From NCBI RefSeq assembly GCF_014851815.1, contig NZ_JACVAJ010000001.1, forward strand, positions 992,001-1,056,000: a DNA stretch of 64,000 nt. The letters run 5' to 3'. Below the pieces are notes generated by a model, which made no database searches, had not been told where the DNA came from, and saw nothing but the letters and a program-made list of their open reading frames with translations. A program made the position numbers and the translations under genes. Below, in pieces: positions 63,232-64,000 of this stretch (the first letter of the stretch is position 1; every line of letters starts with the position of its first letter). Origin of the DNA: Pseudoxanthomonas sp. PXM01 (lineage in GTDB: Bacteria > Pseudomonadota > Gammaproteobacteria > Xanthomonadales > Xanthomonadaceae).

Positions 63232-64000
63232 GCATGTCCGGCCAAGACACCGCGCCTTCCCCGCAGCCCACCGACGACGTGGCGACCGCCGTGCCGGCGC
63301 CCGCAACCGCGTGGATGGGCGACGCGCCGTGGCCACGGGACGACGCCAACGAATTACTGGTGAACGGAACACCACTCTCGCGCGTCGTCGAAGCGATCGG
63401 ACAGACAGCCTGCTACGTGTACGACCGTTCGCGACTGATCCATCGCGCCAGCACGCTCAAGGCGCGCCTGCCCTCCCGCGTGCACCTGCACTACGCCATC
63501 AAGGCGAACCCGATGCCGGCACTGGTCGGCCTGATGGCCGGCCTGGTCGATGGCCTGGACGTCGCCTCGCGCGGGGAGCTGCGCGTCGCCCTCGATGCCG
63601 GGATGGCGCCGGAGCACATCAGCTTCGCCGGCCCCGGCAAGTCGGCGCAGGAACTCCAGCAGGCGCATGCGGCCGGGATCCTGATCAACATCGAGTCCTT
63701 CCGCGAGATCGATCTTCTCGCACGGCTCTGCGAAGACACCGGCCGGCCGGCACGCGTGGCGGTGCGGGTCAATCTCGCGTTCGAGCTGAAGTCCTCGGGC
63801 ATGAAGATGAGTGGCGGCGCGCGTCCGTTCGGGATCGACGCCGAACTCGTCCCGCAAGCCCTCCAGCGGATCGCCGGCAGTGGGCTCTCCTTCGAAGGCT
63901 TCCATATGTTCGCGGGATCGCAGAACCTGCGCGCCGCCGCGATCGTCGAAACGCAGCAGAAATGCTACGAGCAGGCACTGGAGTGGAGCGCGCTCCTGCC
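63228..64000 (+). CDS. PLP-dependent decarboxylase, exosortase-A-associated type (N-terminal part, cut by window edge)
   Basis: The fold-type III enzyme of the ornithine/diaminopimelate decarboxylase family probably makes a diamine or amine from a basic amino acid. The visible 257 codons contain CYVYDRSRLIHR, HYAIKANPMPAL with PLP Lys92, DVASRGELRVAL, SFAGPGKSAQEL, NIESFREIDLL and GFHMFAGSQN. The right edge removes the rest. An N-terminal tail of about 40 residues is Ala/Pro-rich. The ATG overlaps the GNAT stop (ATGA). With an ACP-ligase and amidotransferase it matches the exosortase-A-associated set. Confidence 0.88.
   Translation, partial: MSMSGQDTAPSPQPTDDVATAVPAPATAWMGDAPWPRDDANELLVNGTPLSRVVEAIGQTACYVYDRSRLIHRASTLKARLPSRVHLHYAIKANPMPALVGLMAGLVDGLDVASRGELRVALDAGMAPEHISFAGPGKSAQELQQAHAAGILINIESFREIDLLARLCEDTGRPARVAVRVNLAFELKSSGMKMSGGARPFGIDAELVPQALQRIAGSGLSFEGFHMFAGSQNLRAAAIVETQQKCYEQALEWSALL

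Overview
The window is a GC-rich (roughly two-thirds G+C by eye) bacterial chromosome segment with dense, tightly packed genes. Gene content and order (mutL-amiC-tsaE-nnr, pcnB-folK-panBCD-pgi, dapA-bamC divergent from gcvR-bcp, a PrxQ with Xylella-type cysteine spacing) and the protein sequences point to a gammaproteobacterium of the Xanthomonadaceae/Lysobacteraceae. The genus cannot be fixed from the sequence alone.

Positions 1-27000 are ordinary core genome. The minus-strand block mutL (cut by the left edge), amiC, tsaE, nnr faces queG. A pantothenate/folate/RNA-tailing operon (pcnB-folK-panB-panC-panD-pgi, minus) follows, then a tRNA-Glu(CUC) with its own promoter and terminator. Next comes a QseBC/PmrAB-like two-component system with a metallo-beta-lactamase-fold lipoprotein, a GNAT enzyme and a MipA/OmpV outer-membrane protein. 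The regulator gene and mipA have near-identical promoters: paired TTAA half-sites 11 bp apart, then 10 bp, then YAGCAT. This suggests one small regulon. Pirin, a 7Fe ferredoxin, dapA-bamC, gcvR-bcp, a PIN-PhoH ATPase, a DUF1275 membrane protein, thiD, an alpha/beta hydrolase, a MASE2-GGDEF diguanylate cyclase and galE complete this part.

From about 27100 to the right edge lies one large exopolysaccharide locus. It begins with nucleotide-sugar enzymes (TviB-like dehydrogenase, UDP-uronate 4-epimerase). Export machinery follows: a Wza-type lipoprotein, a GumC/Wzc-type chain-length protein, a partner ATPase with a degenerate P-loop, and an outer-membrane barrel. Then come glycosyltransferases, a Wzy-like polymerase, a Wzx-like flippase, a polysaccharide deacetylase, an oxidoreductase and an epimerase.

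The last 17 kb is unusual. An AsnB-type amidotransferase, a free acyl carrier protein, an AMP-forming acyl ligase, an NAD-synthetase-like amidating enzyme and a phosphopantetheinyl transferase precede a 1420-residue NRPS. The NRPS layout is truncated C-A-T-C-T with no thioesterase, and its hand-read A-domain code resembles glycine. Two alpha/beta hydrolases lacking the usual serine nucleophile, a secreted right-handed beta-helix protein, two paralogous GNAT-like proteins and a PLP-dependent decarboxylase (cut by the right edge) complete it. The ligase, decarboxylase, two hydrolases and amidotransferase match the gene set known to accompany exosortase-A (PEP-CTERM) polysaccharide loci, but no exosortase, PEP-CTERM protein or prsK/prsR/prsT regulator is visible here. 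The working interpretation (inference) is a cell-surface polysaccharide carrying an amino-acid-, amide- or amine-containing decoration made by carrier-protein chemistry.
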